This document shows positions 8,685-17,108 of a stretch of 64,000 nucleotides of DNA, piece by piece. Numbering within the stretch: position 1 is the stretch's first letter; the number at the start of each line of letters is the position of its first letter. A model generated the notes under the pieces. The model was not told the origin of the DNA and searched no databases. It was given only the letters and a program-made list of their open reading frames with translations. Source of the stretch: an uncultured Bacteroidales bacterium (lineage in GTDB: Bacteria > Bacteroidota > Bacteroidia > Bacteroidales > UBA932); contig CAJOIQ010000002.1 in assembly GCA_905234795.1 (NCBI GenBank), positions 1 through 64,000 on the forward strand, written 5' to 3'. The position numbers were made by a program, and so were the translations under genes.

Positions 8685-10679
8685 CTACTGGAGACCCCTG
8701 GCGCGCATGAGCGCGGAAGGATTGGGCTCGCTCCCGCGGAACTGCTTGTACAGGACCATGGGTTCCTCGCTGCCGCCCTTCTCCAGGAAGGTCTTGCGGA
8801 AAGAATCGGCCGTGGCCTTGTTGAAGATGCCGTCCTCCTTGAACTTCTCCCAGGCATCCACGGCCAGGACTTCGCTCCACAGATAGCTGTAGTAGCCGGC
8901 GCTGTAGCCGCTGGCGATGATGTGGTTGAAGTAGGAAGTGCGGTAGCGAGGGATAATCTGGTCGATGAGTCCCATCTCCTTGCACACCTTTTCCTCGAAG
9001 GCGCGGATGTCGTCGGGGCCGTTGAAGGCGGCCAGCTGTTCGGACGACAGCTCGTGCCACTTCATATCCAGGATGGAGGCGGCGCAAGTCTCACCGGCGG
9101 CAAAGCCCTGGTTGAACTTGAGCGCTTTCTGCACCTTGTCCACCAGAGCGGCCGGGATGGGCTCTCCGGTGCGGTAATTGTTGGCATAGCAGGCCAGGAT
9201 TTCGGGCACGAAGGCGAAGTTCTCGTTGAACTGGGAGAAAAGCTCCACAAAGTCGCGGGCAACGTTGGTGCCGGACACGCTGGTGTAGTTGCACTGGCTC
9301 AGGAAGCCATGCAGGGCGTGGCCGAACTCGTGGAAGGCGGTCTGCACATTGTCGATGGTGAGCAGGCTGGGCTGGGCGTCGGTAGGATCGGCACCGGGAG
9401 CCGGGAAGTTGCACACGTTCACAATGATGGGACGCACACCGGTGGACTGCTCCCGGAAGTTGTTCATCCAGGCGCCGCCGCGCTTGGTGGGACGCACGTA
9501 GTAATCCTGGTAGAAGATGCCGATGAGCTTTCCATCGGGCTCGCTCAGCTTGTAGGCGTGCGCATCGGGATGGTACACCTCTACCTCGGGGGCAGGTTCG
9601 ATGCAGATGCCGTAAATCTTCTGGGCAGCAGTGAAAACACCCTTGAGGACGCTGTCGGCCTGGAAATACGGCTTGGTCTGGGCCTCGTCCAGCGCATACT
9701 TCTGCACGCGCAGTTTCTCGGCATAGTACATCCAGTCCCAGGCCTCGATGGGATGACCGGCCATCTTCTGCATTTCCTTCATCTGGCCACGAGCGCTGCG
9801 CATGCAGGCATCCATGATGGGCTGCAGGAAGTTGTCCACGGTCTCGGGCGTTCCGGCCATCTTGTTGGACAGCTGGAAAGCGGCGAAGTTGGGATATCCC
9901 AGCAGACCCGCCATCTCGGCTCGCAGTTTCAGGACCTCCAGCACAATGGCGTTGGTGTCGTTGCCGTCACCGTGGTTGCCGCGGCTGGAATAGGCCTTGA
10001 ACACCTGTTCGCGCTTGGCGCGGTCCTCGCAGGAACCCATGAAGTCGTAGTACTCGCTCACGGTGATGCCGGTGGCTTCCTTGAAGGCGTTGTTCTCGGC
10101 CAGGAGTTTCTGTCCGAACTGCTGCGTGAGGGTAGCCAGGCGGGTGGAAATCTCGGCAAAACGTTTCTTGCCGGCTTCGTCCAGACCCACGCCGTTGCGC
10201 TCGAAGCTCTGGTACAGCTTTTTCACCGCCATCTGCTGCTCACGCGTGAGACCGTCCTGATTCTCATAAACGGCCTTTACGCGGGCGAACAGGTCTTCGT
10301 TCATCATGATCTCACTGGAGGCTTCGGTGAGCAGGGGGGTCACTTCTTCCTCGATGGCCTGCATCTCGGGGGTGGAGTCGCTCTCGGCCAGGTTGAAGAA
10401 GACGCCCTGCACCTTGTCCAGGATGGGGCTGGCGTTCTCGAAAGCCAGGATGGTATTCTCGAAGGTAGGAGCCTCGGGATTCTTGATGATGGCCTCGATG
10501 TTGGCCTTCTCTTCGGCGATGCCGGCCTTGAAGGCGGGCATGTACTGGTCCAGGGTAATCTGGGAGAAGGGGGCGGTTCCGTACGGAGTGTCCCATTCCT
10601 TCAGGAAGATATTGTCGGAGTTGTTATTGCAGGCTGCAAGCATACACACTGCTCCCAATACAATCAGTAACTTTTTCAT
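8685..10679 (-). CDS. M3-family zinc oligopeptidase / peptidyl-dipeptidase, lipoprotein
   Basis: The 664-residue protein has a lipobox LAAC (Cys17) and so is an envelope lipoprotein, unlike cytosolic M3 enzymes. The zinc site is HEFGH (His450, Glu451, His454) with the third ligand Glu479 in FVEL. The rest aligns with the Dcp/OpdA type M3 fold, including the N-terminal helical half (QITLDQYMPAF) and a C-terminal YLWSEVLAVDAW segment. It cleaves short peptides. The ATGA overlap (10676-10679) with the upstream DUF5689 gene indicates translational coupling. It is the last gene of the six-gene operon, so its substrate may be peptides released from nucleoprotein; that is inference. Confidence 0.92.
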   Translation of the reverse strand: MKKLLIVLGAVCMLAACNNNSDNIFLKEWDTPYGTAPFSQITLDQYMPAFKAGIAEEKANIEAIIKNPEAPTFENTILAFENASPILDKVQGVFFNLAESDSTPEMQAIEEEVTPLLTEASSEIMMNEDLFARVKAVYENQDGLTREQQMAVKKLYQSFERNGVGLDEAGKKRFAEISTRLATLTQQFGQKLLAENNAFKEATGITVSEYYDFMGSCEDRAKREQVFKAYSSRGNHGDGNDTNAIVLEVLKLRAEMAGLLGYPNFAAFQLSNKMAGTPETVDNFLQPIMDACMRSARGQMKEMQKMAGHPIEAWDWMYYAEKLRVQKYALDEAQTKPYFQADSVLKGVFTAAQKIYGICIEPAPEVEVYHPDAHAYKLSEPDGKLIGIFYQDYYVRPTKRGGAWMNNFREQSTGVRPIIVNVCNFPAPGADPTDAQPSLLTIDNVQTAFHEFGHALHGFLSQCNYTSVSGTNVARDFVELFSQFNENFAFVPEILACYANNYRTGEPIPAALVDKVQKALKFNQGFAAGETCAASILDMKWHELSSEQLAAFNGPDDIRAFEEKVCKEMGLIDQIIPRYRTSYFNHIIASGYSAGYYSYLWSEVLAVDAWEKFKEDGIFNKATADSFRKTFLEKGGSEEPMVLYKQFRGSEPNPSALMRARGLQ

Positions 10680-11884
10680 TTGATAAGGCTATCGTTGGTA
10701 CCGGCATAATAAACATCCAGCAGGGTGAACTGGGCGCTGCCCTGGTAACGGGACAGGATACCCACGATGTCCACCTTCCTGCTGCCGTCGCGCACATCCT
10801 CGGGGATGGCCACGTCGGCGAAGCGGGCAAAACCGCTGGTGCGGATCTGCACCTCCACGCCGTCGTACATGAAATAATGGCTCACGCTCTGGGCGTTGGG
10901 ATGGGAGATGATCACATCCTTGTACAGTTCCTCGTAGCCGAAGTTGTCGAAGGAGGTGTAGGCGCTGCCGATGGTGCCGCTGCCGTCACCAATCTCCACA
11001 TTGTCCCAAACGCCGGACTGGGCCAGGGCCAGGAAACGGTGCTTGGTGAGGGACCAGGTGGTGATGCCGAAGGTATAGTCGGCCCCCTTCACGCGAGTGT
11101 TGGGAGAGGACAGGAACACGCGGTTCCAGGACTCATACTTGGTGTGGTTCAGGTTGGGATCCGGATAGAACAGGCAGAAGATTTCCTTGCCGCTGTCGGA
11201 ATTGCCGTAGCTGAGGCCGTTCAGCTTGGTGAGCATGCTCACGGCGGCGTTCTGGGTGTCGTCCTTCATGGCCGTGAGCTGGGCTCCGGTGAAGGAGACC
11301 GGCTGCACACGGTCGGCCTCGGCCAGGATGGCGCCACGGAATACGTGCTTATTGATGATGGGCATCAAGTCCAGGTAAGAGGTCTCGTATTCCGGCTCTT
11401 TGTCGGACGTTCCGCTCAGGTAATCCTCCCAGCCGTCTCCCAGCAGGCCCAGCTGCAGCAGGCCGGCTCCGCCGTAGTTGCCGCTCTTGTAGCCGTACTC
11501 TCCCACTACCAGTCCCTTGCACTTGACATAGAGGATCTGGCCCACTTTGTAGTCGTCGTAGGAGGAGCTGCGGCCCAGCTTGAGGCAGATGGCGCCGGTG
11601 GCGTCCTGGATATAGATTTCGCGGTACACGTTGCCGTCTTCGTCGGAGGTGGTCACTTCACCTTTAATAATAAGGTTGTCCATGATTTCCACCGGTTTTC
11701 CGTGCTTGGTGTACAGGGCCTTGAGCTCCTTGATGGTGGTGTTCACCTGGTCGTCCATATTCACGGGGACGAAGGCTTTCCCATCCTCATAGGGCTTGGG
11801 GTTCACGGGTTGCCATTCTTCTTTCAGACTCTGGCAGGAAACGATGGCCGCAAAGGCGGCGATTGCGTAAAGTAACTTTTTCAT
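10676..11884 (-). CDS. DUF5689-domain lipoprotein (OB-like fold)
   Basis: The 402-residue protein has a lipobox IVSC (Cys17). Residues about 40-190 match the DUF5689 pattern: a long N-terminal helix, then GEVTTSDEDGNVYREIYIQDATGAICLKLGRSS, the typical small beta-barrel. The rest (about 200-402) resembles the C-terminal choice-of-anchor-type beta-sandwich and ends in a Tyr/Phe-rich stretch. DUF5689 is of unknown function but is commonly encoded beside TonB-dependent receptors and EEP nucleases in Bacteroidota. It starts 5 nt after the receptor stop and overlaps the M3 gene, so it is probably the receptor's surface partner. Confidence 0.75.
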   Translation of the reverse strand: MKKLLYAIAAFAAIVSCQSLKEEWQPVNPKPYEDGKAFVPVNMDDQVNTTIKELKALYTKHGKPVEIMDNLIIKGEVTTSDEDGNVYREIYIQDATGAICLKLGRSSSYDDYKVGQILYVKCKGLVVGEYGYKSGNYGGAGLLQLGLLGDGWEDYLSGTSDKEPEYETSYLDLMPIINKHVFRGAILAEADRVQPVSFTGAQLTAMKDDTQNAAVSMLTKLNGLSYGNSDSGKEIFCLFYPDPNLNHTKYESWNRVFLSSPNTRVKGADYTFGITTWSLTKHRFLALAQSGVWDNVEIGDGSGTIGSAYTSFDNFGYEELYKDVIISHPNAQSVSHYFMYDGVEVQIRTSGFARFADVAIPEDVRDGSRKVDIVGILSRYQGSAQFTLLDVYYAGTNDSLIK

Positions 11885-11889
11885 GGCGC

Positions 11890-14826
11890 TTAGAATCTGA
11901 AGTAAATGTTAAGCATATAGTTGAATCCGGACATGTAGAAGTACTTGGAGTCGAAGCGGTAGAACCGGTTCTTGCCTTCCGTGTTGTCCACAATGCGGGT
12001 CTGCTCATAACCGCCGGTCTTCACATTCTTGTTGTTCAGGAGGTTCTTGGCATTGAAGGAGAAGCCCAGCTGGTATTTGCGCTGGATGTACCAGGACTTG
12101 CCCACGGACAGGTTAAGCAGGAAGGCCGGGGTGAATTTCTCCTGGCTGGTCATGTATTCGATTTCCTCCGGAGTAGCTTTGTAGTCCGGGCCCATCACGG
12201 CGTAGTCCGTGCGGTACAGCGGGTTCATGTCCAGGTAAGCTCTGTCGAAGTATTCCACATCGGCGTCAATGAACCAGTAGTTGTGGTTCCAGGCCAGGCC
12301 CAGGCTGATGGCCGTCTGCGGCGTGGAAGGAACGTAATGCTTCTGGATGCGGCTGTAGTCGTTGATGCCGGTGCCGGCGGGAATATTGCCGTACACGTCA
12401 CGGGGATACACCGGATGCTCTTTCCAGAAGGAGACATTCATCACCTCGGAGCCGTTGTAGCTCACCAGGGAAGCGCTGTTGTCCAGGGTCTGGACCATGG
12501 TGGGGTTGGAAGTGTACACAGCCTCACCCAGGGCCACGACGCCCTGCAGGCTCAGGTCCGGAACAATGTAGGTGGGCATCTTGAAGCCGAACTCCAGACC
12601 CATGTGGCGCTGGTTGATTCCGCTAAGGGCAAAGTTGGAGAAGGCGTTCTGAACATCGTCATAGGCGCTCATGATTTTGCTCTGGTCCTTGATGGTGGTG
12701 TAGTACACTGTAGCGCGCACGTTGATGCCGCCGCCGCTGTACTGCCAGTTGAGGTCGCTGGTGAACGTCTTGGCCGTGGTGATGTCACTCACCATGGAGT
12801 TGCGGGTGCGGGGGCTCAGGAACACCTGGTTGAAGTTGGGGGCGTCGTTGAAATAACCCAGGTTACCGTACACACGCATGTTGCCGCCAATCACGTAGTT
12901 CACACCCAGCTTGCCCGCATAGGTGAAGAAGCCGGCCTTCTTGGAGTTTCCATAGGAGGTGATGACTTCCCCGTTGGAATCCTTGGCGGGTTCCACCGTG
13001 GCGCCGGTGAGGGGATCTACGAACTGCTTGCCGGGGAACAGGCCCTTGTACAGCAGACCTTCTCTCCAGAAGCTCTGGTAACCCAGCTTGAGGCCGGCGT
13101 TGACCTCCAGGTTGCCAAAGGTGAACTGGCCATTCACCCAGCCGCCGTAATTGTGCACATGGGCATAGTAGTCATAGCCGTACTTGTCTCCCACGCCCAG
13201 GGTGCGGGATGCGCCGTTGTGCTCCAGATAATAGACCAGGTCGTTCTGGGCCATGTACGGGGTGGAGGCAAAGTCGCGGTCGGCGAAGTTGTCCACGTCC
13301 ACGAAGTACTTGGCACCCAGGAGGTCGGCTACAATCTTATAGTACTCGGTCTTGTTCCACTTGGCGTTGAGGCCGCCGGTGACGGTGAGCCAGTTCTGGG
13401 GCCGATACTTGAAGTTGAAGGCCAGGTTCAGGTCCCGCTGGTCCGTGCGGCGTTCTTCCTGCACGTATTTGGCGCGGCCGTCGGCGGCCATGGCATTCAC
13501 CTGGTAGATGCGGTCCCAGTTCATGTGCACCACGTCGGGATCCTCGTTATACCAGGAACCGAAAGCCTCCACAGCCTTGGCCAGGTTATTCCTCTTGTAG
13601 TCCGGGTTGTCGTTGTAGAAGTAGGAAGGCAGATTGCGGTAGTAGTCGGGGCGGGGATCCTGGGCATTGTACCAGTCCAGTGCCGTGTAGCCGTTCTTGC
13701 CGAAGCGGAACAGCAGGGTGGTGCTGCTCTGGAATTTGTCGGAAGGATTGAAATCCCACTTGACATAGGCGATGGGTTCGTGCGTCTTGCGCACACGGGC
13801 GTTACGTACACGGCCGTTCTGGTAACCCCAGTTGGCATTGTACATATTGTCGTACATGAGGTCGTAGACTTCCTGCGTGGAGGCCATCTGGGCGCCGCGC
13901 TGACCGGGCGTACCGAAGAAGGCGAAATGCAGGGTGTTGGCGTCGTTCAGCTTCTTGGAAGCGGCCAGATAGTAGGCGAAGGAACGGTAGTACACGCCCT
14001 TGATCCAGTCGTTACCACCCAGGCGGGCGCTCACGTTAGCCGCAAAGGCCCAGCCGTTGTCCATATAACCGGTGGCATAGGAAGCCATCAGGCGCAGGCG
14101 GTACAGGGTGCTGTTGGTGAGCACGCTTCCGCGCAGGCCCTTGCGCACTTCATCGGCCGTACCGAAGACGTTGGTAACGCCGTTGTAGCCGCCCAGGGCA
14201 ATGTCGGACACCTCGCTGCCGTTCACCGTCTCCTTGGAACGCATGGCCTCGTTAAGGCCGCTCCACAGGGAGAAGGGACCGTAGCCGGTGATGGCGTCGT
14301 TCATCTTGACACCGGCCAGATACACCTCCTGGCTCTCGGAGCTGTAACCGCGTGCACGGAAACGCACGGAGGAGAAGTTGTAGCCGGCGATGTTGTTGAA
14401 CACGTCGTTGCTGCCGAACAGGATGGTGGGGTTGTCATTGAAGCCTGAGTCGTCCATGTCGAAGGCGGCGAAGGAGTCGTCGTCCACCTCGGTCACCCGC
14501 TGGATGCCGGTGAGGGAGAGGTTGAACATGTTCTTCACGTAGCCGTCGTTCACGGTAACCTGAACCTGGCTCTCAAGGAATTCGGGGGCATGGATCATCA
14601 GGGTGTAAACACCGTCTGCCAGGCCGGGGATGAGGAAGGAGCCGTCCTGGGCCGATGTCACCGTGGCAATCTCCTGGGCGCCGGACATGATGACCAGGCG
14701 GGCGTTTTCCACGGGCTGACGGCCGTTACGGTCCACCACCGTACCCTTGACGCCGCCCGTAGGGGCCTGGGCCAAAAGGGCAAGTGACGCAAAGGCCGCC
14801 GCGAATGCCAAAATAATACGTTTCAT
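11890..14826 (-). CDS. TonB-dependent outer-membrane receptor with carboxypeptidase-like N-domain
   Basis: The 978-residue protein has a signal peptide ending LLAQ, a carboxypeptidase regulatory-like domain (about 22-105, GGVKGTVVDRNGRQPVENAR), a plug domain (about 115-260, SSVRFRARGYSSESQEVYLAGVKMND), then a beta-barrel of about 700 residues ending in YMLNIYFRF with the terminal aromatic expected by the BAM machinery. It lacks the SusC hallmark and has no SusD beside it. The DUF5689 lipoprotein (5 nt downstream) and the BACON/OB lipoprotein (upstream) are its likely surface partners. Position between two nuclease-type genes and a peptidase suggests import of their products. Confidence 0.9.
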   Translation of the reverse strand: MKRIILAFAAAFASLALLAQAPTGGVKGTVVDRNGRQPVENARLVIMSGAQEIATVTSAQDGSFLIPGLADGVYTLMIHAPEFLESQVQVTVNDGYVKNMFNLSLTGIQRVTEVDDDSFAAFDMDDSGFNDNPTILFGSNDVFNNIAGYNFSSVRFRARGYSSESQEVYLAGVKMNDAITGYGPFSLWSGLNEAMRSKETVNGSEVSDIALGGYNGVTNVFGTADEVRKGLRGSVLTNSTLYRLRLMASYATGYMDNGWAFAANVSARLGGNDWIKGVYYRSFAYYLAASKKLNDANTLHFAFFGTPGQRGAQMASTQEVYDLMYDNMYNANWGYQNGRVRNARVRKTHEPIAYVKWDFNPSDKFQSSTTLLFRFGKNGYTALDWYNAQDPRPDYYRNLPSYFYNDNPDYKRNNLAKAVEAFGSWYNEDPDVVHMNWDRIYQVNAMAADGRAKYVQEERRTDQRDLNLAFNFKYRPQNWLTVTGGLNAKWNKTEYYKIVADLLGAKYFVDVDNFADRDFASTPYMAQNDLVYYLEHNGASRTLGVGDKYGYDYYAHVHNYGGWVNGQFTFGNLEVNAGLKLGYQSFWREGLLYKGLFPGKQFVDPLTGATVEPAKDSNGEVITSYGNSKKAGFFTYAGKLGVNYVIGGNMRVYGNLGYFNDAPNFNQVFLSPRTRNSMVSDITTAKTFTSDLNWQYSGGGINVRATVYYTTIKDQSKIMSAYDDVQNAFSNFALSGINQRHMGLEFGFKMPTYIVPDLSLQGVVALGEAVYTSNPTMVQTLDNSASLVSYNGSEVMNVSFWKEHPVYPRDVYGNIPAGTGINDYSRIQKHYVPSTPQTAISLGLAWNHNYWFIDADVEYFDRAYLDMNPLYRTDYAVMGPDYKATPEEIEYMTSQEKFTPAFLLNLSVGKSWYIQRKYQLGFSFNAKNLLNNKNVKTGGYEQTRIVDNTEGKNRFYRFDSKYFYMSGFNYMLNIYFRF

Positions 14827-14832
14827 ATCTCG

Positions 14833-15924
14833 TTACTTCTTAACTACAATGTAAGTGGGATAGTGGTCGGAGAAACCGCCGATGAAGGCGCCGTTGGAGA
14901 AGGTACGGAACGGGGTTCCCTTGTACTGGCCGCTCTGGTTGGTCATGAACGGCTTGTGGAACACACGGCCATAATACTTGCCCTGGGTGATGGGCTGGAT
15001 CTGGAAGGTGCCGGCCGGGGCGTGAGCCAGGGCGTTGTTCACCATCACAATATCGAAGATGTTGCCCTCGCCGCGATAATACAGGGAGCTGTAACCGTTC
15101 TTGATCATGCTCAGGAACGGGTCGAAGAAATCCTGGTCGGTGGTCTCGGCAATGGTTTCCTTGCCGCGGAGGAATTCCGTCATGGAAATGTCTCCGGGGT
15201 TGTCGTTCATATCGCCCATCACCACAATCTTGATGCCCGGGAACTCTTTCTGCAGTTCCATGGCCCGCTGGTAGGCAATCTCGGCTCCGCGGGGACGGAG
15301 GTCGGCACCCTTGCCGCCCAGACGGGACGGCAGGTGGCACACGAAGAAGGCGAACATCTCCCCGTCGATGGTGCCGCGCACCATCAGGACGTCACGGGTG
15401 CGGAAGTCGTCCTTCTCCTCCTGGGTCCATTCGCTCCAGTCGATGCGGGAATTCTCGAAGGTGAAGGGAATGGCCTCGCTGGCGATGAACTTGAAGATTT
15501 CGGGCCGATAGAACAGCGCGCAGTCCACGCCGCGGCGGTCCGGGCTGTCGTAATGGACAATCTGATAGTTGGCCGCAGCAATGGCGGGCTCGGCCACCAG
15601 GTCCTCCAGCACGTGGCGGTTCTCTACCTCGGAAACACCCAGCACGGCATGCCAGGCACCATTGTCCTTCTTCATCTCGGCAATCACCTTGGCCATGTTC
15701 TGCAGCTTCTTGGCATACTTGGCTTCGGTCCAGGCATTGGCGCCGTCGGGCAGATATTCGTAGTCGTTCTTGCCTTCGTCGTGATAAGTATCAAACAGGT
15801 TTTCCAGGTTGTAGAAACCAATTACATAGGATGTTCCGCCCTTGGTGCCCTTGCTCACCTGGGCCTGGGAGCCGCAGGACAGCAACAGCAGAATGACGGA
15901 CAGGGAGAAAAAGATCTTTCTCAT
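14833..15924 (-). CDS. Endonuclease/exonuclease/phosphatase (EEP) family lipoprotein
   Basis: The 363-residue protein has a lipobox LLSC (Cys17). Catalytic motifs of the EEP fold are all present: FYNLENLFD (Asn), GVSEVEN (metal-binding Glu), FFVCHLPSR (His), GDMNDNP (Asp and Asn) and the terminal GFSDHYP (Asp-His). EEP enzymes cleave phosphodiester or phosphomonoester bonds in DNA, RNA, inositides or sphingomyelin. The adjacent NUC1-family nuclease makes nucleic acid the likeliest substrate, but this is inference. It follows the endonuclease stop by 11 nt and precedes the receptor by 6 nt. Confidence 0.88.
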   Translation of the reverse strand: MRKIFFSLSVILLLLSCGSQAQVSKGTKGGTSYVIGFYNLENLFDTYHDEGKNDYEYLPDGANAWTEAKYAKKLQNMAKVIAEMKKDNGAWHAVLGVSEVENRHVLEDLVAEPAIAAANYQIVHYDSPDRRGVDCALFYRPEIFKFIASEAIPFTFENSRIDWSEWTQEEKDDFRTRDVLMVRGTIDGEMFAFFVCHLPSRLGGKGADLRPRGAEIAYQRAMELQKEFPGIKIVVMGDMNDNPGDISMTEFLRGKETIAETTDQDFFDPFLSMIKNGYSSLYYRGEGNIFDIVMVNNALAHAPAGTFQIQPITQGKYYGRVFHKPFMTNQSGQYKGTPFRTFSNGAFIGGFSDHYPTYIVVKK

Positions 15925-15935
15925 GCTATTAAAGG

Positions 15936-17096
15936 TTACCAGTTTTTAAGTGTTGTGTTAGGATCGGCCTTCTCAATGGCCGCAGCTTTGTCTTTGCCCA
16001 GGACGGCCGGCAGGTTTGCAAAGAAATCTACGCCGGTCTTGGTCTCCAGTGCCTGAATGGACACGGAATACTGCTGGAAGTCGCCCGTGGCAATGCTCTT
16101 GTTATGGGGCAGGTAATAACCCACAGCCGACCAGTCGCTTCCCTTGCGGCGAAGCAGGGCCTTGTAGTAGCCGTCGGGCACGCGTGCCGCCACGCCGCCG
16201 CTGGTTCCGGACCAGCCGGAACTGGCGGTGATATGGCAGCCTGTGCAAACGTACAGGGTGTCGCAGTTCTTGGCGTAAGCGCGTACCTTAATCTCCAGAT
16301 TGGCCCAGATCTTCCCGTTGAAGTCGTACTGCTGGGGGGTCATGTTGGTCACAAAGTAGGTGGCCCGGTTCACGGCCTCGTTCTCCTGGCGGTCGGCCGA
16401 GGGAATCTGGTGACCACGGGTCCAGCCGCCGCCATAGGAATGGGAGTACAGCTCCGGCTGCTTCATCTTCAGTCTTTCCAGGATGGGATCGGCCGGGAAA
16501 CCGCCGCCGTCGTGGCTGTCGTATCGGCCATAATTACCCTTCATCAGACCAGTATTCAGGGGATAGGCCACCCAGTGGGAGACATAGTTCTCCGTATCCC
16601 AGTAGAAGGAATAATTGCGCTTGGGGCTCTTGTCCTTGTTGATGTATTCACCTCCGGCCCAGTCATGGGTGAAGAAGTACAGATTGGGGTTGTCCTCGGG
16701 TACAGGAAGCTCCATCCACATGGGCATGTTGTGTACCGAGCTGGCCGCCTGCGTAAGTTCCACGCTCAAGGTATGGGAACGGGTGTCCAGCCGGATGCTG
16801 GCCGTCCGGGGGTTATCCCCGGTGTTGGCCTCCACAGTCACCAAGGCGCTGCCAAAGCCGCTGCCCGACGCAGGATTCACGCTCACCCACCCCTTCTGGC
16901 TGTCGGCCACGGGATACTCCACGGTGAGCGTCCAGTTGCTCTCGGCCGCCACACTCAGCGTCTGCGTGCCGCCGGCCGCCGTGACCATGGGGCTGGGCAG
17001 TGTTAGCACCGGGATGCGCTCCTCCTCCTTTTTACAGGAGAAGAGGAGCGTTCCCAGAGCTATCATGAAGCCCAGTATGACAAGGCGTCTTGACAT
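15936..17096 (-). CDS. BACON-domain DNA/RNA non-specific endonuclease, lipoprotein
   Basis: The 386-residue protein has a lipobox LFSC (Cys21), a BACON domain (about 30-117, ending SVELTQAAS) and a NUC1/DNA-RNA non-specific endonuclease domain (about 125-355). The active-site loop is TRGHQIPSADR, with general base His229 where the family consensus is DRGH. The metal-binding Asn is Asn260 in the FNGKIWANLE segment, after the conserved TNMTPQ. The Asp-to-Thr change before RGH is seen in some family members. The enzyme would cut single- or double-stranded DNA and RNA at the cell surface. It lies 12 nt after the BACON/OB lipoprotein gene. Confidence 0.9.
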   Translation of the reverse strand: MSRRLVILGFMIALGTLLFSCKKEEERIPVLTLPSPMVTAAGGTQTLSVAAESNWTLTVEYPVADSQKGWVSVNPASGSGFGSALVTVEANTGDNPRTASIRLDTRSHTLSVELTQAASSVHNMPMWMELPVPEDNPNLYFFTHDWAGGEYINKDKSPKRNYSFYWDTENYVSHWVAYPLNTGLMKGNYGRYDSHDGGGFPADPILERLKMKQPELYSHSYGGGWTRGHQIPSADRQENEAVNRATYFVTNMTPQQYDFNGKIWANLEIKVRAYAKNCDTLYVCTGCHITASSGWSGTSGGVAARVPDGYYKALLRRKGSDWSAVGYYLPHNKSIATGDFQQYSVSIQALETKTGVDFFANLPAVLGKDKAAAIEKADPNTTLKNW

Positions 17097-17108
17097 GTGG
17101 CTTAACGA